From Geosiphon pyriformis (lineage: Eukaryota > Glomeromycota > Glomeromycetes > Archaeosporales > Geosiphonaceae), in assembly GCA_016748015.1 (NCBI GenBank), contig JAAOMT010000213.1, forward strand, positions 407,202 to 471,201: a DNA stretch of 64,000 nt. The letters are read 5' to 3'. Within the stretch, counting starts at the first letter, position 1. Each line of letters opens with the position of its first letter. The notes beneath the pieces are model-generated. The model searched no databases. It was given only the letters and a program-made list of their open reading frames with translations, and was not told the origin of the DNA. This document shows positions 53,667 through 64,000 of the stretch, one piece after another. The position numbers and the translations under genes were made by a program.

Positions 53667-56600
53667 ACATTAAAGGTATATCTTCTTTTGGATAAATTCA
53701 TTGCCCTATATAATTATAAATGGTATATAGAGTTATTTATATTCCTCTATTCCCTTGTTTAGAGTATTTAAATAGAATGTGTGGTCTTAACTCGATCATT
53801 TAGTTTTAGGACTATCACTAGTATTATTTAAGATCAGATATTTTCAATTCGAAAAATAAATTCACAGCTTCTGAATCCTTGCCGTAGAATTTATGGTATT
53901 GTAAAATTTAAACAGCAATTGTTCTCAAGATTCCCATCAAAAATTAAATTAGAGGTGAAATTTCATAAGACGAAAAAATCAACATTGGCTAAAAAGGAGT
54001 AAACAAGAAAAGCTTATTTAACAGGAGCAAAACATAATGCAATATTGTGCTACAACACAAAGGATGACTATCAAAGTTACTGTTATTAGTAATTAATTTC
54101 AAAACTGTAAAATAACATTGCAATAAATTACAACACTGGGAGATTATTTTAAAATCGCAACTTTTGAAAATTAATTATTATACAAATAAGTTTATTTTTA
54201 TTTATAAATTAAATTGGTTATAAGTATATTATCAAATGTATATAAAATATTTGTTATGGCAGTTAACAATAATTAATATCTTATTCAAAAATGAAAGCTT
54301 TAATAATCACGTTTATTTTTATATTCAAAACAAAAAATTAAATTAAACTTTACAATAAGTCTGAAAAACATGAAATTAAATTATAAATCCAAAAATATTT
54401 ATAAAATAATCTGCAAAATTACTTTTTATTTACATTAAATAAGAGGAATTAATTTAAAAAAATGTATTTTGGCGAATGGAAGTATTGTGGCAAAGTTATC
54501 AAAATAAAATTCTTGTGTGAGAATAAAATGCGTAAAAGTATGTCCATTTTTTTATTTGAATAAATAGCATTTTTTATACAAATTATCACAAATTATTAAC
54601 TTAAAATATCTCTTTATACTTTATAAAAAATAAAAATTAATATAATTTTAATATATAATAATATAAAAATATCAGTTTTGACAAAATAATATACATATAT
54701 GATATTAATATAAAAATTTAATAAATATAATATTTTAAAAATAAATTTTACCCAATAAATTTTTAAACAATAAACTTTTTGTAACTATTATTTCGTAAAA
54801 ACAGTTAAACAAAATATTATATTAATATTGATTTAAAACAATTTTTGACTGTTTTAGATGTACTTTTTTTATTTTTAATTGGAAGTTTTTTTAAAAAACA
54901 CATTAAAAATAGTTTTAATATTGTTTTTACTGTTAACAAAAGTCTTTAAATTTTTTAAAATAAGCTTGTATTAAAGTTTTTATTTTTTTAGCAACTTTTG
55001 CAATTGCTATTATTACTACTTTTAAATAACTACTAAAACAATAACTATAATAATAACAAATGATATTATTATCTTAAACCAGTTTTTTTAAAACAAATAA
55101 AATTTTACTTTTAGGTTTTTCTTAACTTTGTAATATATTAACAAAAATATTAGTTTTAATTAAAATAAATACAAATTTATATTAATTATATTGTTTAATA
55201 TAATTATTTTTTTTAATTATAAAAGTAAAAAAAATTATTTTTTTAATATATTTTTATCTAATTTTTATATAATAATGTTTTTTTAAAAATTAAATTAAAT
55301 TATGTAAAACATGTATTTTAGTTATTATCTGGTTTTATTGGATTTAAATTGGGTTTTAAAAACAATATTAAGTTGTTTTATACAAAATTTATATTTATTT
55401 GTTGTTATTTTATTTTCTGGTTTTTAAATTTAAAAATATGTATTTATAATTATTAAAACTAATATATCAGATTTATTAAAAATTTTATATTATAAATATT
55501 GTTATAAATATTATTTAATAATAATAAAAACTTCCAAAAAATAACCAATTTATTAAAAAAATAAATAATAATAAAATATATATTAAAAATTACCAGTAAT
55601 TAACAAATTAACAAAAATTAATTATTTTAAAAAAGCTGTATCTTTTTTATTTTTATTATTATTTATTAATAATACATTAATAACTGTTAAAATTGCTTAA
55701 CAATATTTTATAAAGATATTTCTTTTAAATAAAATTATAATTAAATAGTCTTTTATTGTTTTAAACTTATTTTTTTTCAAATTGGCTTATCTAAAGTAGT
55801 TTTGATATAATTTTTATTTTTTTTAAAAATTTTAAAATATTTAATAAAAAACTGATAATTAAGTTGTTGTTTTTTTGTTTTTTCTTTTACTGCTATTTAA
55901 ATAATAAAAAAACCAAAACAACCAAGAATTAAACTATTTATATTTTTATTATATTTAATAACAACTTTTTTAAAGTGCTAAAAAATCTTTTTTTTGGTAT
56001 TTTTGATAATTTTAGTGTTTTAAAACTTATTTTTTTTGTAAAAATAAAACTTTGGTTTTTTTTGCCCTTTTTATTTTTTTATTAGTTTTGTATTATTTGT
56101 ATTAATTATAATGTCTAGTTTTATTATAACTATAAATAAAAAATAAATTTTTATTTAAAATAATAAAATAAATATAAATATAAATTAATAAGCTAATAAA
56201 TAATAAAAAATAATAATATTAAATAATAATAAAATAATTAAAAAGATAATTCAACTTTAATAAGTGAATTAAATTAATAAAAATTTAATATGTAAGATTA
56301 GTTTTATAAATATTTCAGTTATTATTCTTTTCAAAAAATAACAAAGAAATTTAAAAATAGAAAAATAGTCTGTATTATTAATAAAAGATAACATATTAAT
56401 ATAATTTTATGTCTTATATTAATATTTTAGAATTCAATATTAAATATTAATTGTATTTTTCAGTAAATATTTATTCAATATATTTTACAAAAACCAATAA
56501 TTATACAAATTAAAAAAAAAATATAGTAAAAAAAAATAAAAAAGTTAATATTATTATATTAATTTAAGTATAATTTAAGTGTAAATATTTTTCTATAATT

Positions 56601-57399
56601 CTTAAAATATCTTATTTATATACAATAAAAAAAAAATTAATAATTATATTAGTAATTCAATTAATAACCAGATTAATAATTAAGTCAATAATCAAGTTAA
56701 TAATTATATTAACAACTTATTTTAAAAATAAGTTGGTTAATTATATAATATTAATAGCTAATACATATGCTTAATTATAGTTAAGTAAATAGATAAGATT
56801 TAAAAAGTAAAAGTTTTATTCATAATATTATTCTTTCCAAAAAAATTAAGCTCTGGCAAAATAAAATTATATAAAAAAAATTTTGAAGTTTTTATCTTAA
56901 AACTAACTAATTTGCTAAAATTTTTGACTGAAAAAATATAAAAAAATTAAAGTAATACTAGTTTAAATTCACAAAATTAAATCTTTGTATAAATATTTTG
57001 GTTCTTTTCACAATAATCAAAACTTTTAAAATATTTAAATATACAATGCCTAAAATTTTTGTTTGGATTTTTAAAGTTGTTTTTTTTAATAGTTTTATAT
57101 TTTTTATAATTTTATCAAGTCTTTTATACTATTTAAGTTGTTTTTTATATGACAATTTTCTGTTTATAGATAATAATTTATTTAGTTTTTTTTTAATTAT
57201 ATTAGAAAAAATAAATATTTTAGCAGTTATATATTTACATATGTATTTTTCTAATATATTAACAATTTTCTGTTTTTTTGTAACAGATTTTTAAAAGTTA
57301 ATAACAAAATATACTTCAATTTTATCTTTAATTGTTATTTGTTCTTTAATTATAAACAAAATATTTAAATAGTTTTTTATTTAATAGTTATGAATAATA
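53667..57399. other. Extremely AT-rich block, no gene called
   Basis: About 3.7 kb of nearly pure A/T. A 98-codon plus-strand frame at 56998 is a low-complexity Phe/Ile/Leu string and is not called. By position this is probably the 3' side of the decayed retroelement whose integrase relic begins near 57400. I could not read further domains in it. Confidence 0.7.
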
Positions 57400-57968
57400 A
57401 AAAAGACATTTTAAATAATTTAATTAAAGAAATATTTTTTTATGTTAATTAAAAATATGTTTATTTTAGAACTAAAATAATTTTTCTTATAATTGTTTTG
57501 GTGTTTTATTGTTAATTACTTTGAGTATTATAATAATTGGTAACTAATTAGTTTTTTTGTAATTTTTTTTAATTTGTATACTATAAACAGATCAAATAAT
57601 TAAATTTTATTTTATTTTAGTCTTATAATATATATAATGTATTCTAAGTTTTTTTTACTAATAAGCTAAAAAAAGCTTTTTTTTATTTTAAAGCAGTTTT
57701 TAAAAACATTTATGTCTATATATAATTTTTTTATAAATAAAATTAACAATTAAAATAGCTGTTTAGTTTGATATTGCTTTGATTTTTACTTATTTTATTA
57801 AATAATTGGTTATTGTTATAATGTATCTATTTTTATTAAAAATTACAATTAAAGATTTAACAACATCAAATATAAAATAAATGTTTTTTTTCAATTGGAG
57901 TTTTTTTTTATTAGCAGATATTACAAGTTTTAATGTATTTTATTATATTTTTTCTTAATTTTGACCAG

Positions 57969-58818
57969 TGTTACTTATAGAATATAGGAAGTATATTAAC
58001 ATATAAATTAGCCAATCAGAAGTAGCCATAATAAATATAAAATTCTAGGATTCCTTTTAGAGAAATTGCAGAATTCTAGGAATTGTAGAATTCTCATATA
58101 AAGAATCACAAAATTCCAAAATTTCAGAATTTTTCTTAAAGAAATTGCAAGATTCCAGAAATTTCAGGATTCCTGGTGTGAAGAATTAAGGAATTGAGAA
58201 ATCTTAATTATGTATATATAGTGGTATCATTAAAAGTAGAAAAGACAGACCTCTGAGTTTAAATTTTATCTAAGCAATCTTTTAATTCACAAATATTAAT
58301 AAATAATTATTTGCTATTTCAATTTACTATTCACTATCAACATTCTATGTTGATAGTATCAAATACTTGATTACACTGAAACAATAACTCTTGATTATGA
58401 CTATTAATGAGATACTAACTTTAATTGCCTTGGCTTATTCCTCTTTAATTTCTTTATTTCTTTTCTTTTTTTTATTTCTCTTTTATTGTTGTTTAATAAT
58501 TGATTAAAAATTAAGCACTAAGTTACAGATGTTATAGAGACTGGTAAAAAACCCATGAAACAAGGGTAGAGAACTTATAAATTTGAGAATAGCTTACCAG
58601 GAAGATTACCAGTCATCACACTGAGAAAAAAATTTGACAGAATTGTGATTCTGGGAGATTACTGAAACAACCATTAAATTTCTTTCTATTATACAAAGGA
58701 CTCAACCAAAATCTTTAGATACAAACAATCTACAGATATTACCAATATTATCAAGCAAATTAACACCAAGTTATGAGTTTGTTATTTGATTTGAGATTCC
58801 AAATAATCATCTGTAACA
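57969..58818 (+). mobile_element. LTR-like insertion (probable solo LTR), copy A
   Basis: The 850-bp segment starts TGTTACTTATAG and ends ATCTGTAACA, i.e. TG...CA with a TGTTAC/GTAACA terminal inverted repeat. It is flanked by CCAG (57965-57968) and CCAA (58819-58822), a 4-bp target duplication with one change. It splits the decayed pol gene between RNase H and integrase. A TATATATAG stretch near 58205 could be the LTR TATA box. Near the left end, several (A)GAATT(C)C-like words recur in a cluster (about 58040-58195). It matches copy B in reverse orientation over its whole length. Orientation as an LTR is not determined. Confidence 0.75.
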
Positions 58819-60006
58819 CCAATAATATTTTGCTAATGTTTTTTGAATAGTTTTTGTTTTTCCAAAATAGTTTGCTAAAAAAATTAATATAAATATTATA
58901 TATTATAATTTTTTTTTCTCAAATTAAATAACTCTTTATAAACAATTAGAATTTTTTTAGTTTTTTTTATATTATTAATTCTTATAAATCAAATTTTTAT
59001 TTGATTGTTTTTACAAATATTCACTTTGCTATTAATTATATTTTAATAAATATTGTTTTTACTCAAAAATTAGATAAAAGCTGAATAATTTTTCAAGTTT
59101 ATTTGTTAATTTTTAATTTAAGCAATTAATTTTTATTAGATAACTAATTAAAATAAAGTATTTGTATTTTAATTGTTTATTTTTTTTGATATTTAATATT
59201 ATAATTAAATTTATTTAAGTAGATAATCCAATAAAAAAGCTTTTTATAATCTAGCTTTCTTTTGTTTTTTAGCAAAATTAAAGCTTAATAATTAATATAT
59301 ACATCAAATTTTTTTTTTATAAAATACTAATTTTAGTAATTAATAAATTATACTATTATTAAATATGTTTTTTTAGTTATAATATAGTTTTTTTTTGTTT
59401 GTCTTAAAGTTCTATTATTATAGACTATAACTCATTTTTTTTTCTTTTTTTTATAATAAAACAGTATTAAGAAAAACATCAGAAATATTAGTATAAAAAA
59501 TAAATAGTTTATTAAAGTCAAATTGTTTTAAAATTAATTTAATGGTTAGTTTTTTCTTGAAAGTTTTAATGCTTTTTGTTGAGAAATATTTCAATGATAA
59601 TTAACATTTTTTTTAAGAATTACTTAAACAGATGTGTAATTTTAAAAAAATTTTTAATAAACTTTTAATAATATAAAACTAATTTCAAAAAAGATTGTAG
59701 TTCTAAAATATTTATTAATTGTCTAAGTTTTTGTAGTTTTTTAACTTTGATTGAGTTTAGAAAAATTTTAGCTTTTGTTACAAAATGTTCTAAAAATAAT
59801 TTAATAAAATTAATTTTAAGTCTAGCATTTTTTAGAAAGTCAAAAGCTTTTTAAAGATATTCTAGATACTTATCTCATATTTTTAAATATATAATTATAT
59901 CATTTAAATATACAAAAACAAACTCTTAATGTTTTAATTTGAATACTTTATTTATTAATCTTTGAAATATATGTGAAGTTTTTGTTAATTTAAAAACCAT
60001 TACTAT

Positions 60007-60872
60007 TGTTACAAGTAATTATTTGGAGTCTCAAAGCAAATAACAAACTCATAACTTGGTGCTCAATTAATATAATAATGTTGATTGCTAAAGATTGTTT
60101 ATATCTGAAGGTTTTGGTTGAGTTTTTTGTATAATAGACAGAGATTCAATAGTTGTTTTCAGTAGCCTCCCAGAATCGCAATTCTATTAATTTTTTTTTA
60201 GCTTAGTGGTTGGCAATCCTCTGGTAAGTAATCTGTAATTCTTTTACATGCTTTATTCATTTGCAGAGGTCTTTTATTAGGCAATCTTTGATGTCAATAA
60301 TTCAGCACTTAATCCTTAATCAATTTAGTAAACAACCAAAAAAATAACAAAAGAAAATAAAAAAAACAACGAAAATAAAGAAATAAGCCAAGGCAATTTT
60401 GCAAATTAGTATTCCATCAATAGCCATAATCAAGAGCTATTGTTTCAGTGTGGTTAAGTATGAATTACTATCAACATAAAGTGTTGATAATGGAAAGTGG
60501 ATTCGAGATAATAAATTATTATTTATTGATATTTGTGATGTAAAAAGTTGCTTAGATCAAATCTAAACTGAGAGGTCTCTAATTAAAAGATTTTGTTTTT
60601 TCTACTTCTAATGCTACTGATATATATACATAATTAAGATTCCTCAATTCCTCAATTCTTCACACCAGGAATCCTGGAATTCTTGGAATTCTGCAATTTC
60701 TTTAAGAAGAATCCTAGAATTCTGAAATCCTGCAATTCCTTGTATGAGAATTCTGAAATTTCTGAAATTCTGCAATTCCTCTGAAAGGAATCCTGGAATT
60801 TTATATTTACTATGGCTACTTCTGATTGGCTAATTTATATGCTAATATACTTTCTATATTCTATGAATAATA
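60007..60872 (-). mobile_element. LTR-like insertion (probable solo LTR), copy B, inverted
   Basis: The 866-bp segment on the plus strand starts TGTTACAAGTAATT and ends ATGAATAATA, where the last six bases correspond to GTAACA with G-to-A and C-to-T changes. It is flanked by CTAT on both sides (60003-60006 and 60873-60876), a perfect 4-bp target duplication. Removing it rejoins the RT frame between KIYKF and IVMVFKLT (usual YEFxVMPFGLT). It aligns to copy A as the reverse complement, with scattered substitutions and small gaps (my estimate is roughly three quarters identity by eye). Confidence 0.78.
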
Positions 60873-61270
60873 CTATAAACTTATAAATTTTATATTTTAT
60901 AATAAATATAGTTTTTTTTGCTGGCAGAATCTATTTTTATTTGTTAAAATCTAGTAGTTAAATTGATTATTATAAAATATATTGAGCTTCTAAATTGATT
61001 AAATGTATTAATAATCTTAGAAAAAAAATATCTATTTCATTTAATAATTGTATTTAATTGTTGATAATCTATACAGAAACATAAAAATCTTTCTTTTTTG
61101 AATATTACTATAACAAAAAATGCTTATTTGCTTTTGGTATTTTGTATAAATTCAAGTTTTTTTATTTGGTTTATTTTTTTTAATAAACTCATCATTTTAT
61201 TAATTTAATTAATAGAATTTTAAATAAATTAGTTAAATATTTTTGGTTTTGATTATATGTTAAATAAGAT

Positions 61271-63007
61271 TTGTTTGGCCAAAATATTTTTTTTTAATAT
61301 TACTGCTTTATTTCTTGTTAATAAATTTTTAATATTTTTTTTACTGAGTTTTTTTGGTTTAATTACTAAAAATTAAGTTTTAGATACTTTTTCAAATAAT
61401 TTTTGTACAACTTTAATTTTTTTTATCTAAGATTAAACTAATTGGTTCTCAATTCTTAAAAAAAAATAAACAAGATTTGTATTTATTGCTTAAAAAGTAA
61501 AAAAGTAACTGTATTAATCTTAAATATATAAGTTATATTATCAATAGTTTTATTTTGCTTTCTTTTTAGATTATTGTCTAAATATTTTTTTGATCATATT
61601 ATAATATAATTAATAAATAATTTTTTTATTAACAATCAATTCTTTATTGTTGGCTTGTATATTATTTAAAAAGTTATTATTATTATTAAAAATAGTAAAA
61701 GCTAATTCTGTTTTTTTATTTTTATTTATTTTTATTTTTTAGTCTTTAGAATTATTAGAATTATTATTATTACTGTTTTGTTATTATTATTAGATTACAG
61801 TAAAAGAAACAATACAATGATAATATTTGATTACAATTAATTAAAACTTATTTCAAATTGTAAGTTTACAAAGTTTATAGTTAAAAAGAGCTTTTATTTT
61901 TTTTAATCATTTATTTTCAATAATTATGATATAATTTTTTGTTTTTAATATTACTATATCAATTTTAATACAAATTTTATTAATTTAAATAAGAATAATT
62001 TTAACACTTTTTAGACTTTTTTTCTTGTTTTTATGAACATTAGTTATCAATTTTTTTAATTGCATCCAAAAAATGTTGAACTATAATATTAATTAATAAA
62101 CTGCTATTTAATATTAGATTTATGTAATAACTAACAACTTAAGTTTTATAAATAAGAGAAATAATATTATTACTAAGAGCTTATGTTAATTATTAAAAGT
62201 GTTTATTGGTCTTTAATTGTTTTTTTTGAATATTAATAATTTTTTGAAGTTTTTTCAAAACTAAAAATATGTTATAAGTTATTTAAAAATAATATAAATA
62301 GATGTTTCTATCAAATTTTTTACAATTAAATAAAAGCTTAATTTTTGAACAATTTTTAATAATTCTAATTTTGGCAAATTTTTAAATATTTTTACTTTTA
62401 AAGCTTTATTTTTATTGTTAAATATTGAAACAATAATATTGAAATCTAAATTAAATTCCATTTTTTGTTTCTTGAATCTGGTATAGTTTAATAGCTTGTT
62501 ATTGTTTTTTTGTATTTTTGTATTATTATCTGTTAAATTAAAACTAAATAAGAAAATTTTTTTTTAATTTGCATTTTTACTCTTTAAAAATGTGTCTATT
62601 AATTTAAAGATTAATATTTTGTTGTTTTGATTAAAAAAATTTTTCTAAAAAAATTTACATAAGCCTAATTCATATTTGGATAAGATTTTAATTATTGTTA
62701 ATTTTATTGTTTGGTTAATTATTATTTTTTAAACTAAAAAAAACATTAAAAAATTATTACAATTTTGTGTCAGATAATCAATATTTCTATATTAGTAACA
62801 AACAAAAAAGCCTTGTTTTTTGAGTTTTAAGTTATATTAAGATTGCATTATTTGGAAAACTTTTTTTTTCTCTTACCTCCAAATAATCCTCAAAGAGCGC
62901 ATTTTCTGAAAAAGAAGTTTTTTAGTTTTTTTTGTTAAGTTTATATTAACATTTCTTTAACTAATAACCTCTTTGTCGGGAATTTAAAAGCTGCTTCTAG
63001 CAGTGAT
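61271..63007. other. AT-rich block between gypsy pol relic and LINE relic
   Basis: About 1.7 kb. By position it should contain the protease/gag side of the decayed gypsy element, but AT drift makes it unreadable. A 60-codon minus frame at 62279-62461 is not called. Composition becomes normal after about 62850. Confidence 0.55.
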
Positions 63008-64000
63008 ATGTCTAAAAAAAAAGCACCTAAAAGTACTCTTCATGGTCCTGCTGGTGGATCTTTCTCCCAAAAGAAAAAAGTGGTTCTTGGTAATGTTAAA
63101 CATTCAGATGATAAAAGAAACATTTCTCTTGTCAAACTTGGTTCTGATGACATGTACTCAGACATGGATAGTAATCAAGTTGTGGTGAAAACAATACAGT
63201 TATAGAAGGTATCAACAATGGATCACTTTTAGGCTCAACAGTTACTATTCTTAAAGCAAAAAGAATGAATTCCAGCATGGTTTTTGGGTCTCTTCTTGGC
63301 TCCCCCAATTATAAAATGGATTGATCCTAAGATTGTGAAAACCCCTGTGGAAGTTTCTGTTAGAAAATTATTTGCTTTGAATATTAATCTTTTGGCAGTG
63401 GAAGGCAAATTTACTACAGCAAAAACTCAGTTCATCAAGAAAATTTTTTCAACAGTCAATGGTTTTGGGAGGGCCACTACCCCCTCAAAATTTGAAGGGA
63501 TCATCTGATCAACATTTACCTTTGAAAAAGCATGGAAATAGCCGTATTATTGGCCAGAGAAAAAAGAATTGACATAAATAGCGATTTTAAAAGACAAGGA
63601 ATGAGGTCAGATTGGGCTGTGGTGATTAAGAAAATTCTCATGGATATACCTAAAGATATAATCATTGCCACAGTGTCTGAATTTGGGGAAATTAAGTCAA
63701 TTAAAATTTAACTGATTGGAATGTGACAAAAAGCTGTAGTAGAGTTTGCTAAATTAGACCAAGCTGATTTGTTAGTCTCTAAGTGGTCATTCCTGATTGG
63801 AAAGGATTCTGTGCACATAGCCAAAGCAGTGGGAGATTGTGAGACTTAGGCTTCAAGGGATTGGTTCAAAGTGCTTTTGTTTACTTTGCCAGTGGGAACA
63901 ACAGCACATGATTTTGGGACTCTTCTGGATAGGGCTGGTGGGAAAACTTGCATTATAAACAGATCTCTGAAAACCAGTAATAGGATTTGTTGTGCTGTAG
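63008..64000 (+). pseudogene. Broken non-LTR retrotransposon ORF1-like gene, runs off the window
   Basis: ATG at 63008 begins SKKKAPKSTLHGPAGGSFSQ and continues to a TAG near 63204. A frameshift then gives EGINNGSLLGS and later KWIDPKIVKTPVEVSVRK, FTTAKTQFIKKIFSTVNGFG and TTPSKFEG. Another frame gives DWAVVIKKILMDIPKDIII, SEFGEIKSIKI (RRM-like betas) and LLFTLPVGTTAHDFGTLLD. Stops interrupt it at several points. From memory this resembles an ORF1-type protein carried in many copies in Rhizophagus genomes. It is far less AT-mutated than the neighbouring gypsy relic, so probably younger. It continues past base 64000, where an endonuclease/RT ORF would be expected. Confidence 0.75.

Larger units (their letters stand above)
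57400..61270 (-). pseudogene. Decayed Ty3/gypsy retrotransposon pol (RT, RNase H, integrase), interrupted twice
   Basis: Translating the minus strand gives pol motifs in order, full of stops. Upstream of RT, AFFVIVIFKKERFLCFCIDY then QQLN (about 61060-61150) matches xxVxKKDGSxRxCIDYRxLN. INLTTRF*QIKIDSASKK matches the DLxSGYxQI region (about 60915-60970). After the insertion at 60007-60872 come FQRLINKVF and FVFVYLNDIIIY (YLDD catalytic box read as YLND), then NARLKINF and a SFLG..YYRRFI-like LKLVLYY*KFIKNF. RNase H is recalled by NRTLRQTKK near 59420. After a second insertion (57969-58818), WSKLRKNIIKYIKTCNIC with two stops matches the integrase zinc finger, and KLRIHYIYYKTKIKFN recalls the YHPQTDG region. 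Most differences from consensus are C-to-T or G-to-A. Confidence 0.85.

Noticed and set aside
56998-57294. 98-codon plus-strand frame rich in Phe/Ile/Leu, like a membrane protein
   Set aside because: It is what pure A/T sequence encodes by chance, and it abuts the integrase relic on the other strand.
57969-60872. One large foldback transposon with ~850-bp terminal inverted repeats
   Set aside because: Gypsy pol sequence continues between the arms and on both outer sides, and each arm has its own TG...CA ends and 4-bp duplication. Two insertions explain it better.

Overview
The window is nuclear DNA of a filamentous fungus. Genes are short and cut by many small introns (mostly 55-110 nt, GT..AG), and they lie between very AT-rich gene-poor blocks. 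The degenerate repeat at the right end is the non-LTR element ORF1 type I associate from memory with Rhizophagus (Glomeromycotina, arbuscular mycorrhizal fungi). Fungus is near certain. Rhizophagus-like is a good inference, not a proof. Exon models below were built by hand from splice sites, reading phase and family conservation. Unless stated otherwise, exon lengths sum to a whole number of codons.

Layout: GH27 alpha-galactosidase (minus, 3' end outside the window); importin alpha (plus, intronless); CWC27 spliceosomal cyclophilin (minus); PDCD2/TSR4-family protein (minus); R3H-domain protein (plus); SDR pseudo-oxidoreductase (minus); ABHD4/5-like hydrolase (plus); ZIP metal transporter (minus); a 3 kb AT-rich, microsatellite-rich block; a broken Fanzor (eukaryotic TnpB-like nuclease) relic (minus); NDUFA13 complex I subunit (minus); an unrecognised Ser/Asn-rich protein (plus); cystathionine beta-synthase (plus); ethanolamine kinase (plus); AIG2/GGCT-like protein (plus); endosomal-type Na+/H+ exchanger (minus); polyubiquitin (plus); AFG2B/SPATA5L1-type double AAA ATPase (plus); F-box/LRR protein (minus, intronless); WDR59 (plus); PEX3 (plus); TIP41 (minus); PDX1/SNZ vitamin B6 synthase (plus).

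From about 53.7 kb to the end the sequence is repeat-derived. It holds a heavily AT-mutated Ty3/gypsy pol (RT, RNase H, integrase; minus strand) interrupted by two inverted ~0.85 kb LTR-like insertions, each with a 4-bp target duplication. A broken LINE ORF1 copy follows and runs off the window.

The genes are mostly unrelated housekeeping functions: nuclear import, splicing, ribosome assembly, respiration, sulfur amino acids, Kennedy pathway, ion homeostasis, ubiquitin, TORC1 signalling (WDR59, TIP41), peroxisome biogenesis and vitamin B6. Several neighbours are divergent and share 280-520 bp promoter regions. The most noteworthy items are the Fanzor relic, the nested retroelement region, a 9-nt microexon that encodes part of an oxyanion-hole motif, Gln at ubiquitin position 28, and a dehydrogenase whose YxxxK motif reads YxxxN.
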